The notes under the pieces are model-generated. The model was not told the DNA's origin. It did not search any database and saw only the letters and a program-made list of their open reading frames with translations. The translations under genes were made by a program, and so were the position numbers. A DNA stretch of 22,500 bases. Source: Cryptomeria japonica. Its lineage: Eukaryota; Streptophyta; Pinopsida; Cupressales; Cupressaceae. Below, in pieces: positions 8,991 to 18,102 of this stretch; positions within the stretch are counted from its first letter, which is position 1; each line of letters begins with the position of its first letter. The stretch covers positions 1 to 22,500 of the forward strand of contig NW_026729170.1 in assembly GCF_030272615.1 (NCBI RefSeq). The letters run 5' to 3'.

Positions 8991-9596
8991 AGGGTCTTTG
9001 AGAGGTTGGCGCAGTGCGCACACCAAGGTGGGTGTTGAGGTGCGTGCCGAGGTGGGTGGGTGCTAGGGTGCGCTCCATGGTGGGTGCCAGGGTGGGTGCG
9101 TGCTAGGGTGGATTCCAAAGAGGGTCATAGGGTGGGTGCCAAGGTGGGTTGGTGATATAGTGGGTTCAAAGGTGGGTACTAGGGTGGGTTCCAAGGTGGG
9201 TCACAAGTTGGGTGCCAGGATGCGTGGGTGTTAGGTTGGGTGCCAAGGTGGGCTCCTGCGTGGGTGGGTGCTAGGGTGGGTTTCAAGGTGGACGCGAGGG
9301 CGGGTGCCAAGGTGGGTAACAAGTTGGGTGTTAGGATGGGTGAGTGCTAGAGTGGGTGCCAAGGTGGGTGGGTGCTAAGGTGGATGCCAAGGTGGTTCAC
9401 AGGGTGGGTGGGTTCTAGGGTGAGTTCCAAGGTGGGTCACAGGTTCAGTGCTAGGGTGGGTGTCAAGGCGGGTGTCGAGGTGCCTGGGTGCTAGGGTGTG
9501 GATGCCAATGTGGGTCATAGGGTGGGTACTAGGGTGGGCTGCAATGTGGGTGCCAAGGTGGGTAACATGCTCGGTGGGTTCTAAATTGGGTGCCAG

Positions 9597-9614
9597 GGTG
9601 GGTGTGCACCCACC
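9597..9614. repeat. Hairpin within the G-rich minisatellite
   Basis: GGTGGGTG and CACCCACC arms of 8 bp enclose a 2-base TG spacer. Related but weaker copies (GGGTGCGCACCC, then GTGTGCACCAACCC) lie near 10107 and 10336. Confidence 0.8.
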
Positions 9615-10205
9615 TTGCCCGAGGTGGGTGCCAAGGTGCCAGTGTGGGTGGGTGCTAAGGTGGATGCCAAGGTGGGTGAGAAGGTGGGTGATAGGTTGAG
9701 TGGTAGGATGGGTGGGTGCCAAGATGGGTCACAGGGTGGGTGCAAGGGTGGGTAGGTGCTAGGGTTGGTGTCAGGGTGGGTGGGTGCTAGGTTGGGTTCC
9801 AAGGTGGGTGCGAGGGTGAGTGTCAAGGTGGGTCACAGGTTAGGTGCTAGGATGGGTGAGTGCTAGGGTGCAAAGGTGCCAGGGTGGGTGCTAGGATGGG
9901 TCGATGCTAGGGTGAGTGGCAAGGTGGGTCCACAAGTGTCAAGGTGGGTGCCGAGGTGGGTGCCAAGTCGGCGACTGCTATGGTGGATGCCAAGGTGGGT
10001 CACGGGGTGGGTGCCAAGTTGCTAGGTTGGGTTCCAAGGTGGGTGCCAACGTGGGTGCTAGGGTGCGTGGGTTAAAGGGTGTGTCACAACGTGGGTGCCA
10101 GGATGGGTGCGCACCCACACTGGCCAAGACGGGTGCGGGTGCAAGGTTGGGTTCCAAGCCCGGTCACAGGCTGGGTGCTAGGATGGGTGGGTGCCAAGGT
10201 GGGCA

Positions 10206-10229
10206 CCAGGGTGGGTGCACCCACCCTGG
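10206..10229. repeat. Perfect 24-bp palindrome at the duplication boundary
   Basis: CCAGGGTGGGTG is followed directly by its exact reverse complement CACCCACCCTGG. The centre is at 10217/10218. The first base shared with the second 7.92-kb copy is 10217 (matching 18141), so the boundary lies at the palindrome centre. Confidence 0.9.
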
Positions 10230-10699
10230 CCAAGGTGGGTCACGGGGTGGGTCCTAGGGTGGGTAACGGGGTGGGTACTAAGGTGCGTGCCAAGGTGGGT
10301 CATAGGGTGGGTGCCAAGGTGGGCACCAGGGTGGGTGTGCACCAACCCTAGCCAGGGTAGGTCACGGGGTGGTTGTCGGGGTGGGCGTCAAGGAGCCAAG
10401 GTGGGTGGCAAGTAGCCAAGTTGCGTGCCAAGGTGGGTGTCGGGGTGGGTGCCAAGGATCCAAGGTGGGTGCCAAGGAACCAAGGTGGGTGTCTGGGTGG
10501 GTGCCGAGGTGGGAGCCAGGGTGGGTCCCAAGGTGAGTGCAAAGGTGGGTGCCAGGGTCAAGGTGAGTGCCAATGTGGGTTCCAAGGTGCCAGGGTCAGG
10601 GTGAGTGCCAATGTGGGTTCAAAGGTGCTAAGTTGGGTGCGAGGTTGGGTGCGAGGGTGGGTGGGTGCCAAGGTGTGCTAGGTGGAAGCCCGGGTGGGT

Positions 10700-11060
10700 C
10701 GGCATCCCATGGGTGTCGAGTTGGGTGCCTGATGGGTGCTTCTTGTCAAGTTTTAGTCGTCGGGACTCATTTCGAGCCTTAGAGGTCGTTTCTTGTCCGG
10801 TTGCCCTGTCTTCGACCTGGGAACCCAATTTTGGTCCTCGGGTCCCATTTTTTTTTGTCTCGCATCCCACTTTTGGCCTGTGGCCTTTTCGGGGTCGATT
10901 CTCGTTTTGGGCATCAGAGCATGTTTCTTCTCCTAAAACCCAATATTTGTTTATTAAGTCTCGGAACACATTTTTGTTCTCGTGGACCCATCATGGGTCT
11001 TGGAACGCATTTGTGGTCCTTGGGTCCCATTTTGCATCCCGAAACTTGTGTTTTGGTGCT
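10700..11060. repeat. T-rich diverged short repeats between minisatellite and 5S leader
   Basis: Words such as GGGTCCCATTTT, GGAACCCAATTTTGGTC, GGAACGCATTTGTGGTC and GGAACACATTTTTG recur at irregular short steps. They look like decayed copies of one ~30-bp motif. A T9 run lies at about 10848-10856. No gene is visible. Confidence 0.6.
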
Positions 11061-11471
11061 TGATCCCTATTTTGGGTGCCCACCTTGCACCAAGTGCGCA
11101 CCCGGGGCAAACCGAGCGCCTTGGTGCACCGGGGCAAGATCGAGCGTGCACCCGAGGCGCCCCGAACATGCACCAAGGTGCACTCGGCCCACATGTGAGC
11201 GCAGGTCGTTGCGCCCGAGGTGGTGTGTGGGCACCGCGTTGCAGACGGGACACTGCACGCACACGACGCCCCCTCCAGGTGCACGCACGTAGGCCGGGCC
11301 GGGTGCACACCCGACGCCCTAGCAAGGTGCGCGCACCCGGGCAGGGCTCACACTTGGCGAACGGGGCGCACTTCGCGAGGGAGGGTGTGCACCTCGACGG
11401 GGGTGGGTGGCCGGGGTGGATTCGCACGTGGGTCGCGGTTTGCTAAGTACACACTGCGACAAGCTCATAAC
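11061..11471 (+). promoter_or_regulatory. GC-rich leader and 5' flank of 5S gene 1
   Basis: The stretch is rich in GGTGCACC, GTGCGCACCCGGGGC and CCGGGCCGGGTGC words. Just before the gene, C sits at -1 (11471), GC at -9/-8 (11463-11464) and a weak TATA-like CTAAGTA at about -29 to -23 (11443-11449). Plant 5S genes often have a TATA-like element near -28, a GC near -12 and C at -1. Here only the C is a clean match. Confidence 0.5.
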
Positions 11472-11590
11472 GGGTGCGATCATACCAGCGTTAGTGCACC
11501 GGATCCCATCAGAACTCCGCAGTTAAGCGCGCTTGGGCCGGAGTAGTACTGGGATGGGTGACCTCCCGGGAAGTCCCGGTGTTGCACCCT
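11472..11590 (+). rRNA. 5S rRNA: 5S ribosomal RNA gene, copy 1
   Basis: The gene begins GGGTGCGATCATACCAGC and ends GTGTTGCACCC, which pair to form helix I. The internal promoter is intact: box A with AGTTAAGCGCGCTTGGG at 11521-11537, and the intermediate element plus box C around AGTAGTACTGGGATGGG at 11542-11559 followed by TGACC. CACCGGATCCCATCAGAAC is the near-universal plant segment. Length to CCC is 118 nt, plus one or two U from the terminator, as usual for plants. GCGTTAGTGCACC in place of the common angiosperm GCACTAATGCACC resembles gymnosperm 5S as I recall it. Nothing suggests a pseudogene. It lies within the spacer and, if the Pol I boxes are read correctly, opposite to 35S transcription. 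Confidence 0.97.
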
Positions 11591-11595
11591 TTTTT
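11590..11595 (+). terminator. Pol III terminator of 5S copy 1
   Basis: A run of six T directly follows the terminal CCC, with a second T5 run (TTTTT) a few bases on. This is a standard RNA polymerase III stop. Confidence 0.9.
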
Positions 11596-12016
11596 AGTTT
11601 TTCGCCGGGCGTCGCAATGCTATTTGAATAAACCTTTTGCCCGTTTGCGTTCTCGTCGGGGCCGGGCCGGGCCGGGGTGCGCTGCCCGCACTACCGCGCG
11701 CGCGGGGGGCGACACCGAGCGCGCACCCGAGGCGCCCCGAGCACACAGGCCACGGTGCAACCCGGGCGTTGTGCGCGCACCCCGGTGCGCCCGAGGTGCT
11801 GCGCGCGCACCCAGGTGAAATCGGTGTGCACCTCGGCCAGTGCGCGCTCGGTCGAGTCGCGCACGTTGGCCAAGGTGCACGGTGATGTTTCTTACTCTAA
11901 GGTTCCGCACCAGACGCCCGGGACAGGTGAGCGAAGCTGGGCGGGGCCGGGTGCGCGGCCGGGGCAGGTGCACGCAGCTGGAGAGAGCTTTGGAGCACAC
12001 TTCGGAGCGCACCAAT
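11596..12016. repeat. GC-rich spacer downstream of 5S copy 1
   Basis: It holds a CCGGGCCGGGCCGGGG tract at about 11663-11678, an alternating CG tract ending in G6 at 11695-11709, and GTGCGC/GTGCAC words such as GGTGCACCTCGG. No gene is visible. The G6 run is G5 in the second unit. Confidence 0.6.
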
Positions 12017-12130
12017 GATGCGCTCCATTCAAAAGTTTCCTGAAAAGGCAAAAAAAGTTGAGATTATAGAATTTCCCACTTGAGAGATTGTAAAAAAAAA
12101 AAATTTAAAATGAAGGAAACGCGGGTGCCA
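12017..12130. repeat. A/T-rich module 1 (diverged)
   Basis: GATGCGCTCCATTC, TTTCCTGAAAAGGCAAAAAAAG and a 12-A run followed by TTTAAAATGAAGG and CGCGGGTGCCA. This is the same order as the other modules but with clear divergence, including loss of the ATTTTAAAAT palindrome at its usual place. Confidence 0.75.
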
Positions 12131-13518
12131 AGGTGTGCGCAGCCCAGCCAAGGTGTGCGCACCAAGGCGCCCACCCTGGCGAAGGTGCACGCAAGGTGCG
12201 CACCCGAGGCAAACCGGACAATTAACCCAACTTTCGACTTCGCGCGCACCTTGGAGCGCACTTCGGAGCGCTCCTTGGTGCGCACCAATCTTGGGCACCT
12301 CGGAGTGCACCATGGCGCCCACCAAGGTGCGCACCCGGGGCAAACCGAGCTCCGACTTCGTGCGCACCTTGGAGCGCACGAAAGGTGCGCACCATGGCGC
12401 CCACCAAGGTGCGCAGCCCAGCCAAGGCGTGCGCATCAAGGTGCGCACCCTGGCGAAGGTGCGCACCCGGGGCAAACCGAGCTCCGACTTCGTGCGCACC
12501 TTGGAGCGCACAAAAGGTGCGCAACCCAGCCAAGGTGTGCGCACCCCGGTCAAACCGAGCTCCGAATCGTGCGCACCAGAGGTGCACGCCATCGTGCGCA
12601 CCTTGGAGCACACTTCGGAGCCCTCCTTGGTGCGCGCCGATGTTGCGCACCTCGGAGCGCACCCGGGGAAAACAATGCAATTAACCCGACTTTCGACTTC
12701 GTGGGCACCTCGGAGCGCTCTCGGGTTCGCACCTCGGAGCACACCGAGGTGCGCACCTTTGATGCGCTGCCTTCACCAATTTCCAGAAAAGGCAAGAAAA
12801 CATTGAGAAGGTGTGCGCACCGAGGTGCCCACCCTGGCGAAGGTGCACGCGAGGTGCGCACCCGGGGCAAACCGGGCTCCGACTTCGTGCACGCCGCACC
12901 TTGGAGCACACTTCGGAGCGCTCCTTGGTGCGCACCAGGGCGCGCAACCCAGCCGAGGTGCCCACCCCGGCGAAGGTGCACGCGAGGTGCGCACCCGGGG
13001 CAAACCGGGCTCCGACTTCGTGCACGCCATGGTGCCCACCGCGGCGAAGGTGCACGCGAGGTGCGCACCCGGGGCAAACCGGGCTCCGACTTCGTGCACG
13101 CCGCACCTTGGAGCACACTTCGGAGCGCTCCTTGGTGCGCACCATGGTGCCCACCAGGGCGCGCAACCCCGCCGAAGGTGCACGCGAGGTGCGCACCCGG
13201 GGCAAACCGGGCTCCGACTTCGTGCACGCCGCACCTTGGAGCACACTTCGGAGCGCTCCTTGGTGCGCACCATGGTGCCCACCAGGGCGCGCAACCCCGC
13301 CGAAGGTGCACGCGAGGTGCGCACCCGGGGCAAACCGGGCTCCGACTTCGTGCACGCCATGGTGCGCACCGCGGCGAAGGTGCGCACCCGGGGCAAACCG
13401 GGCTCCGACTTCGTGCACGCCGCACCTTGGAGCACACTTCGGAGCGCTCCTTGGTGCGCACCAGGGCGCGCAACCCAGCCGAGGTGCCCACCCCGGCGAA
13501 GGTGCACGCGAGGTGCGT
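12131..13518. repeat. GC-rich GGTGCGCACC array, left part
   Basis: Built from words GAAGGTGCACGCGAGGTGCG, CACCCGGGGCAAACCGGGCT, CCGACTTCGTGCACGCC, GCACCTTGGAGCACAC and TTCGGAGCGCTCCTTGGTGC. From 12860 the CCCGGGG landmark recurs at steps of about 133, 74, 128, 128, 63 and 133 bp, which indicates long and short unit types. The part before 12760 is more diverged and uses CAAACCGAGCTCCGACTTCG. Long open frames on both strands are compositional. Confidence 0.9.
12761..12810. repeat. A/T-rich module 2 (truncated)
   Basis: Only the left half is present (GATGCGCTGCCTTCACCAAT, TTCCAGAAAAGGCAAGAAAA). The A/T tail with the palindrome is missing, and GGTGTGCGCACC resumes at once. Confidence 0.8.
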
Positions 13519-13800
13519 ACCCGGGGCAAACCGGGCTCCGACTTCGTGCACGCCGCACCTTGGAGCACACTTCGGAGCGCTCCTTGGTGCGCACCATGGT
13601 GCCCACCAGGCCGCGCAACCCAGCCAAGGTGTGCGCACCAAGGTGCACGCGAGGTGCGCACCCGGGGCAAACCGGGGTCCGACTTCGTGCACGCCGCACC
13701 TTGGAGCACACATCGGGGCGCTCCCGGGTTCGCACCGGCGTTGCGCACCGTGGTGGGCACCTCGGAGCACACCAAGGTGGGCAGCGAGGTGCGCACCTTT

Positions 13801-13910
13801 GATGCGATGCCTTCACTAATTTCCATAAAAGGCAAAAAAAAAACGAGATTTTAAAATTTCCGTTTTGAAAGATAGTGAGAAAAAGGGAATGCTGGTGCCA
13901 TCTTGAGCCC
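13801..13910. repeat. A/T-rich module 3
   Basis: GATGCGATGCCTTCACTAAT, then GGC followed by a run of ten A, the palindrome ATTTTAAAAT, CCGTTTTGAAAGATAGTGAG and CATCTTGAGCCC. The 3' stem partner is changed to AAAAAGGGAA, so the hairpin seen in module 4 is broken here. Confidence 0.9.
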
Positions 13911-13979
13911 GCCCTGGTGCGCAGCCCAGCCAAGGTGTGCGCACCAAGGTGCCCACCCTGGCGAAGGTGCGCGCCCGGG

Positions 13980-14123
13980 CAATTAACCCAACTTCCAACT
14001 TCGCGCGCGCCAGGGTGGGAGCGCACCCAACAACCGGGCCTGGGAAGAGCCAATGCGAGAAACCCCACCAAACGCTCTGACAAAAAAAGAGGGGGCGCTC
14101 CAGTAACCCCGCTTCGGAGCGCA
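13980..14123. repeat. CAATTAACCC/CCACCAAACGCTC module, copy 1
   Basis: A non-GTGCGCAC segment with CAATTAACCCAACTTCCAAC, GCGCGCCAGGGTGGGAGCGC, GAAGAGCCAATGCGAGAAAC and a GACAAAAAAAGAGG tract ending at GCTTCGGAGCGC. Present once per long unit. Function unknown. Confidence 0.8.
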
Positions 14124-14295
14124 CCCTGGGCAAACCCAGCCAAGGTGCCCACCCCGGCCAAGGTGCAGGCGAGGTGCGCACCCGGGGCAAACCGGGCTCC
14201 GACAACGTGCACGCCGCACCTTGGAGCACACTTCGTAGCGCTCCCGGGTGCGCACCTCAGAGCACACCAAGGTGGGCAGCGAGGTGCGCACCTTT

Positions 14296-14405
14296 GATGC
14301 GCTGCCTTCACTAATTTCCAGAAAAGGCAAAAAAAAAAGGAGATTTTAAAATTTCCGTTTTGAAAGATAGTGAAAAAAACGGAACGCGCGTGCCATCTTG
14401 AGCCC
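14296..14405. repeat. A/T-rich module 4 (best hairpin)
   Basis: Contains palindrome ATTTTAAAAT (14343-14352) and a perfect 9-bp stem, TTCCGTTTT (14353-14361) with AAAACGGAA (14376-14384). The loop is 14 bases with GAAAGATAGTG. On the minus strand it starts with a T-rich face. The right edge is CATCTTGAGCCCGCCCTGG. Confidence 0.92.
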
Positions 14406-14460
14406 GCCCTGGTGCGCAGCCCAGGTAAGGTGCCCACCCTGGCAAAGGTGCGCACCCGGG

Positions 14461-14591
14461 CAATTAACCCTACTTCCGACTTCGTGCGCGCCAGGGTGGC
14501 AACCGGGCCTCGGAAGAGCCAATGCGAGAAACCCCACCAAACGCTCCGACAAAAAAAGAGGCGGCGCTCCAATAACCCCGCTTCGGAGCGC
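14461..14591. repeat. CAATTAACCC/CCACCAAACGCTC module, copy 2
   Basis: As copy 1 but shorter: the GAGCGCACCCAA part after CCAGGGTGG is deleted. AGAGGCGGCGCTCC replaces AGAGGGGGCGCTCC. Confidence 0.8.
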
Positions 14592-14765
14592 AGCCGGGGC
14601 AAACCCAGCCAAGGTGCCCACCCCGACGAAGGTGCACGCGAGGTGCGCACCCGGGGCAAACCGGGCTCCGACAACGTGCACGCAGCACCTTGGAGCACAC
14701 TTCGAAGCACTCCCGGGTGCCCACCGGCGTTGCGCACCGTGGTGGGCAGCGAGGTGCGCACCTTT

Positions 14766-14875
14766 GATGCGCTGCCTTCACTAATTTCCAGAAAAAGGCA
14801 AAAAAAAATGAGATTTTAAAATTTCCGTTTTGAAAGATAGTGAAAAAAAAGGAACGCGGGTGCCATCTTGAGCCC
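14766..14875. repeat. A/T-rich module 5
   Basis: Same order as module 4. The second hairpin arm reads AAAAAGGAA, so one stem pair is lost; ATTTTAAAAT is kept. Confidence 0.9.
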
Positions 14876-15399
14876 GCCCTGGTGCGCAGCCCAGGCAAGG
14901 CATGCGCACCAAGGTGCCCACCCGAGGTGCACACCCGGGGCAAACCGGGCTCCGACTTCGTGCAGGCCGCACCTTGGAGCACACTTCGGAGCGCTCCTTG
15001 GTGCGCACCATGGTGCCCACCAGGGCGCGCAACCCAGCCAAGGTCTGCACACCAAGGTGCCCACCCCGGCGAAGGTGCACGCGAGGTGCGCACCCGGGGC
15101 AAACCGGGCTCCGACTTCGTGCACGCCATGGTGCCCACCGCGGCGAAGGTGCACGCGAGGTGCGCACCCGGGGCAAACCGGGCTCCGACTTCGTGCACGC
15201 CGCACCTTGGAGCACACTTCGGAGCGCTCCTTGGTGCGCACCATGGTGCCCACCAGGGCGCGCAACCCAGCCAAGGTGTGCGCACCAAGGTGCACGCGAG
15301 GTGCGCACCCGGGGCAAACCGGGGTCCGACTTCGTGCACGCCGCACCTTGGAGCACACATCGGAGCGCTCCCAGGTTCGCACCAGCGTTGCGCACCTTT

Positions 15400-15508
15400 G
15401 ATGCGCTGCCTTCACTAATTTCCAGAAAAGGCAAAAAAAAACGATATTTTAAAATTTCCGTTCTGAAAGATAGTGAAAAAAACGGAACGCGGGTGCCATC
15501 TTGAGCCC
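15400..15508. repeat. A/T-rich module 6
   Basis: Same order, but GATATTTTAAAAT replaces GAGATTTTAAAAT and CCGTTCTG replaces CCGTTTTG. It ends in TTGAGCCCTTCCTGG. Confidence 0.9.
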
Positions 15509-16152
15509 TTCCTGGTGCGCAGCCCAGGCAAGTTGTGCGCACCAAGGTGCCCACCCTGGCGGAGGTGCGCGCCCGGGGCAAACCGGGCTCCGACTTCGTG
15601 CACTGCATGGTGCCCACCAAGGCGCGCAACCCAGCCAAGGTGCCCACCGCAGCGAAGGTGCACGCGAGGTGCACACCCGGGGCAAACCGGGCTCCGACTT
15701 CGTGCACGCCGCACCTTGGAGCACACTTCAGAGCGCTCCTTGGTGCGCACCAGGGCGCGCAACCCAGCCGAGGTGCCCACCCCGGCGAAGGTGCACGCGA
15801 GGTGCGCACCCGGGGCAAACCGGGCTCCGACTTCGTGCACGCCATGGTGCCCACCGCGGCGAAGGTGCGCACCCGGGGCAAACCGGGCTCCGACTTCGTG
15901 CACGCCGCACCTTGGAGCACACTTCGGAGCGCTCCTTGGTGCGCACCATGGTGCCCACCAGGCCGCGCAACCCAGCCAAGGTGTGCGCACCAAGGTGCAC
16001 GCGAGGTGCGCACCCGGGGCAAACCGGGGTCCGACTTCGTGCACGCCGCACCTTGGAGCACACATCGGGGCGCTCCCGGGTTCGCACCGGCGTTGCGCAC
16101 CGTGGTGGGCACCTCGGAGCACACCAAGGTGGGCAGCGAGGTGCGCACCTTT

Positions 16153-16262
16153 GATGCGATGCCTTCACTAATTTCCATAAAAGGCAAAAAAAAAACGAGA
16201 TTTTAAAATTTCCGTTTTGAAAGATAGTGAGAAAAAGGGAATGCTGGTGCCATCTTGAGCCC
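16153..16262. repeat. A/T-rich module 7
   Basis: Copy of module 3 displaced by 2352 bp, with the same GATGCGATG and AAAAAGGGAATGC variants. Confidence 0.9.
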
Positions 16263-16331
16263 GCCCTGGTGCGCAGCCCAGCCAAGGTTTGCGCACCAAG
16301 GTGCCCACCCTGGCGAAGGTGCGCGCCCGGG

Positions 16332-16475
16332 CAATTAACCCAACTTCCAACTTCGCGCGCGCCAGGGTGGGAGCGCACCCAACAACCGGGCCTGGGAAGA
16401 GCCAATGCGAGAAACCCCACCAAACTCTCTGACAAAAAAAGAGGGGGCGCTCCAGTAACCCCGCTTCGGAGCGCA
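16332..16475. repeat. CAATTAACCC/CCACCAAACGCTC module, copy 3
   Basis: Copy of the 13980 module at +2352; AACTCTCTGAC replaces AACGCTCTGAC. Confidence 0.8.
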
Positions 16476-16647
16476 CCCTGGGCAAACCCAGCCAAGGTGC
16501 CCACCCCGGCCAAGGTGCAGGCGAGGTGCGCACCCGGGGCAAACCGGGCTCCGACAACGTGCACGCCGCACCTTGGAGCACACTTCGTAGCGCTCCCGGG
16601 TGCGCACCTCAGAGCACACCAAGGTGGGCAGCGAGGTGCGCACCTTT

Positions 16648-16757
16648 GATGCGCTGCCTTCACTAATTTCCAGAAAAGGCAAAAAAAAAAGGAGATTTTA
16701 AAATTTCCGTTTTGAAAGATAGTGAAAAAAACGGAACGCGCGTGCCATCTTGAGCCC
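16648..16757. repeat. A/T-rich module 8
   Basis: Copy of module 4 at +2352 with the perfect 9-bp stem retained. Confidence 0.9.
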
Positions 16758-16811
16758 GCCCTGGTGCGCAGCCCAGGTAAGGTGCCACCCTGGCAAAGGT
16801 GCGCACCCGGG

Positions 16812-16942
16812 CAATTAACCCTACTTCCGACTTCGTGCGCGCCAGGGTGGCAACCGGGCCTCGGAAGAGCCAATGCGAGAAACCCCACCAAACGCTCCGA
16901 CAAAAAAAGAGGCGGCGCTCCAATAACCCCGCTTCGGAGCGC
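16812..16942. repeat. CAATTAACCC/CCACCAAACGCTC module, copy 4
   Basis: Copy of the 14461 module at +2351. Confidence 0.8.
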
Positions 16943-17116
16943 AGCCGGGGCAAACCAAGCCAAGGTGCCCACCCCGACGAAGGTGCACGCGAGGTGCGCA
17001 CCCGGGGCAAACCGGGCTCCGACAACGTGCACGCAGCACCTTGGAGCACACTTCGAAGCACTCCCGGGTGCCCACCGGCGTTGCGCACCGTGGTGGGCAG
17101 CGAGGTGCGCACCTTT

Positions 17117-17226
17117 GATGCGCTGCCTTCACTAATTTCCAGAAAAAGGCAAAAAAAAATGAGATTTTAAAATTTCCGTTTTGAAAGATAGTGAAAAAAA
17201 AGGAACGCGGGTGCCATCTTGAGCCC
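17117..17226. repeat. A/T-rich module 9
   Basis: Copy of module 5 at +2351, with the same broken stem (AAAAAGGAA). Confidence 0.9.
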
Positions 17227-17472
17227 GCCCTGGTGCGCAGCCCAGGCAAGGCATGCGCACCAAGGTGCCCACCCGAGGTGCACACCCGGGGCAAACCGGG
17301 CTCCGACTTCGTGCAGGCCGCACCTTGGAGCACACTTCGGAGCGCTCCTTGGTGCGCACCATGGTGCCCACCAGGGCGCACCCGAGGCAAACCGGGCTCC
17401 GACTTCGTGCACGCCGCACCTTGGAGCACACATCGGAGCGCTCCCAGGTTCGCACCAGCGTTGCGCACCTTT

Positions 17473-17581
17473 GATGCGCTGCCTTCACTAATTTCCAGAA
17501 AAGGCAAAAAAAAACGATATTTTAAAATTTCCGTTCTGAAAGATAGTGAAAAAAACGGAACGCGGGTGCCATCTTGAGCCC
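17473..17581. repeat. A/T-rich module 10
   Basis: Copy of module 6 at +2073, with the same GATATTTTAAAAT and CCGTTCTG variants. It follows the 278-bp deletion. Confidence 0.9.
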
Positions 17582-17986
17582 TTCCTGATGCGCAGCCCAG
17601 GCAAGTTGTGCGCACCAAGGTGCCCACCCTGGCGGAGGTGCGCGCCCGGGGCAAACCGGGCTCCGACTTCGTGCACTGCATGGTGCCCACCAAGGCGCGC
17701 AACCCAGCCAAGGTGCCCACCGCAGCGAAGGTGCACGCGAGGTGCGCACCCGAGGTGCACACCCGGGGCAAACCGGGCTCCGACTTCGTGCACGCCGCAC
17801 CTTGGAGCACACTTCAGAGCGCTCCTTGGTACGCACCAGGGCGCGCAACCCAGCCAAGGTGCTCACCCCGGCGAAGGTGCACGCGAGGTGCGCACCCGGG
17901 GCAAACCGGGCTCGGACTTCGTGCACGCCGCACCTTGGAGCACACATCGGAGCGCTCCCGGGTTCGCACCAGCATTGCGCACCTTT

Positions 17987-18102
17987 GATGCGCTGCCTTC
18001 ACTAATTTCCAGAAAAGGCAAAAAAAAGAAAAAAATGAGATTTTAAAATTTCCGTTTTGAAAGATAGTGAAAAAAACGGAACGCGGGTGCCATCTTGAGC
18101 CC
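17987..18102. repeat. A/T-rich module 11 (last before the 7.92-kb junction)
   Basis: Longer A-rich part (seven A, G, five A) but an intact ATTTTAAAAT and a perfect TTCCGTTTT/AAAACGGAA stem. The second 7.92-kb unit begins about 40 bp to its right. Confidence 0.9.

Larger units (their letters stand above)
7790..9021. repeat. 157-bp promoter-bearing tandem units
   Basis: Boxes at 7901, 8058, 8215 and 8372 are exactly 157 bp apart. Then follow 8592 (220 = 157 + 63) and 8749 (157). Unit landmarks are CAAGGTCTTTGAGGTTGG, GCGCACAACCAGGGGAGTC, the box, CATACATGTGTAGCCTGCAG and TTAGGACATCGACCCCAAC. The 63-bp excess is a GCACCAAAGGTGCACGCC-type insert at about 8470-8505. A final unit starts at about 8992 (GGGTCTTTGAGAGGTTGGCG) but stops at GTGCGCAC (9014-9021) before reaching its box. 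Confidence 0.92.
9022..10700. repeat. G-rich minisatellite (GGTGGGTGCCAAGGTGGGT family)
   Basis: About 1.7 kb built from GGGTGCCAAGGTGGGT, GGGTGCTAGGGTGGGT and GGGTCACAGGGTGGGT words, with no fixed longer period. Four-tract G-quadruplex patterns (G3 with loops of 7 or less) occur at 9262-9280, 9402-9420 and 9734-9752. G-richness is on the + strand throughout. From 10217 on it is also part of the duplicated 7.92-kb block. No gene is visible. Confidence 0.93.
13519..15870. repeat. 2.35-kb nested duplication, copy A
   Basis: This segment recurs at +2352 (then +2351 after a one-base loss near 16784) as 15871-17379, with further matching to about 17950. It contains four A/T modules and two CAATTAACCC/CCACCAAACGCTC modules within GC-rich array text. 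Confidence 0.9.
15871..17986. repeat. 2.35-kb nested duplication, copy B
   Basis: Follows copy A head to tail. About 278 bp equivalent to 15028-15302 is missing at position 17379, after which the offset to copy A is 2073. A 13-bp insert (GCGCACCCGAGGT type) is present near 17745. Scattered substitutions show it is older than the 7.92-kb duplication. Confidence 0.88.

Noticed and set aside
6004-9021. CRISPR-like array (regular spacing)
   Set aside because: The whole unit repeats with no unique spacers, units are 157-311 bp, and the 5S genes show a plant genome.
9022-10700. Telomere-like repeat
   Set aside because: The plant telomere unit TTTAGGG is not present in tandem. The G-rich words are GGGTGCC and GGGTGCTA types with variable length.
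12080-14761. Very long ORFs on both strands (579 aa +, 662 aa -, and copies at 20003-22495)
   Set aside because: Overlapping open frames occur in both orientations. The predicted proteins are repeats of the same words rich in R, A, P and C with no domain. A/T modules cut across them. Stops are rare only because GGTGCGCACC-type DNA lacks them. The second-unit copies match because the DNA was duplicated recently.
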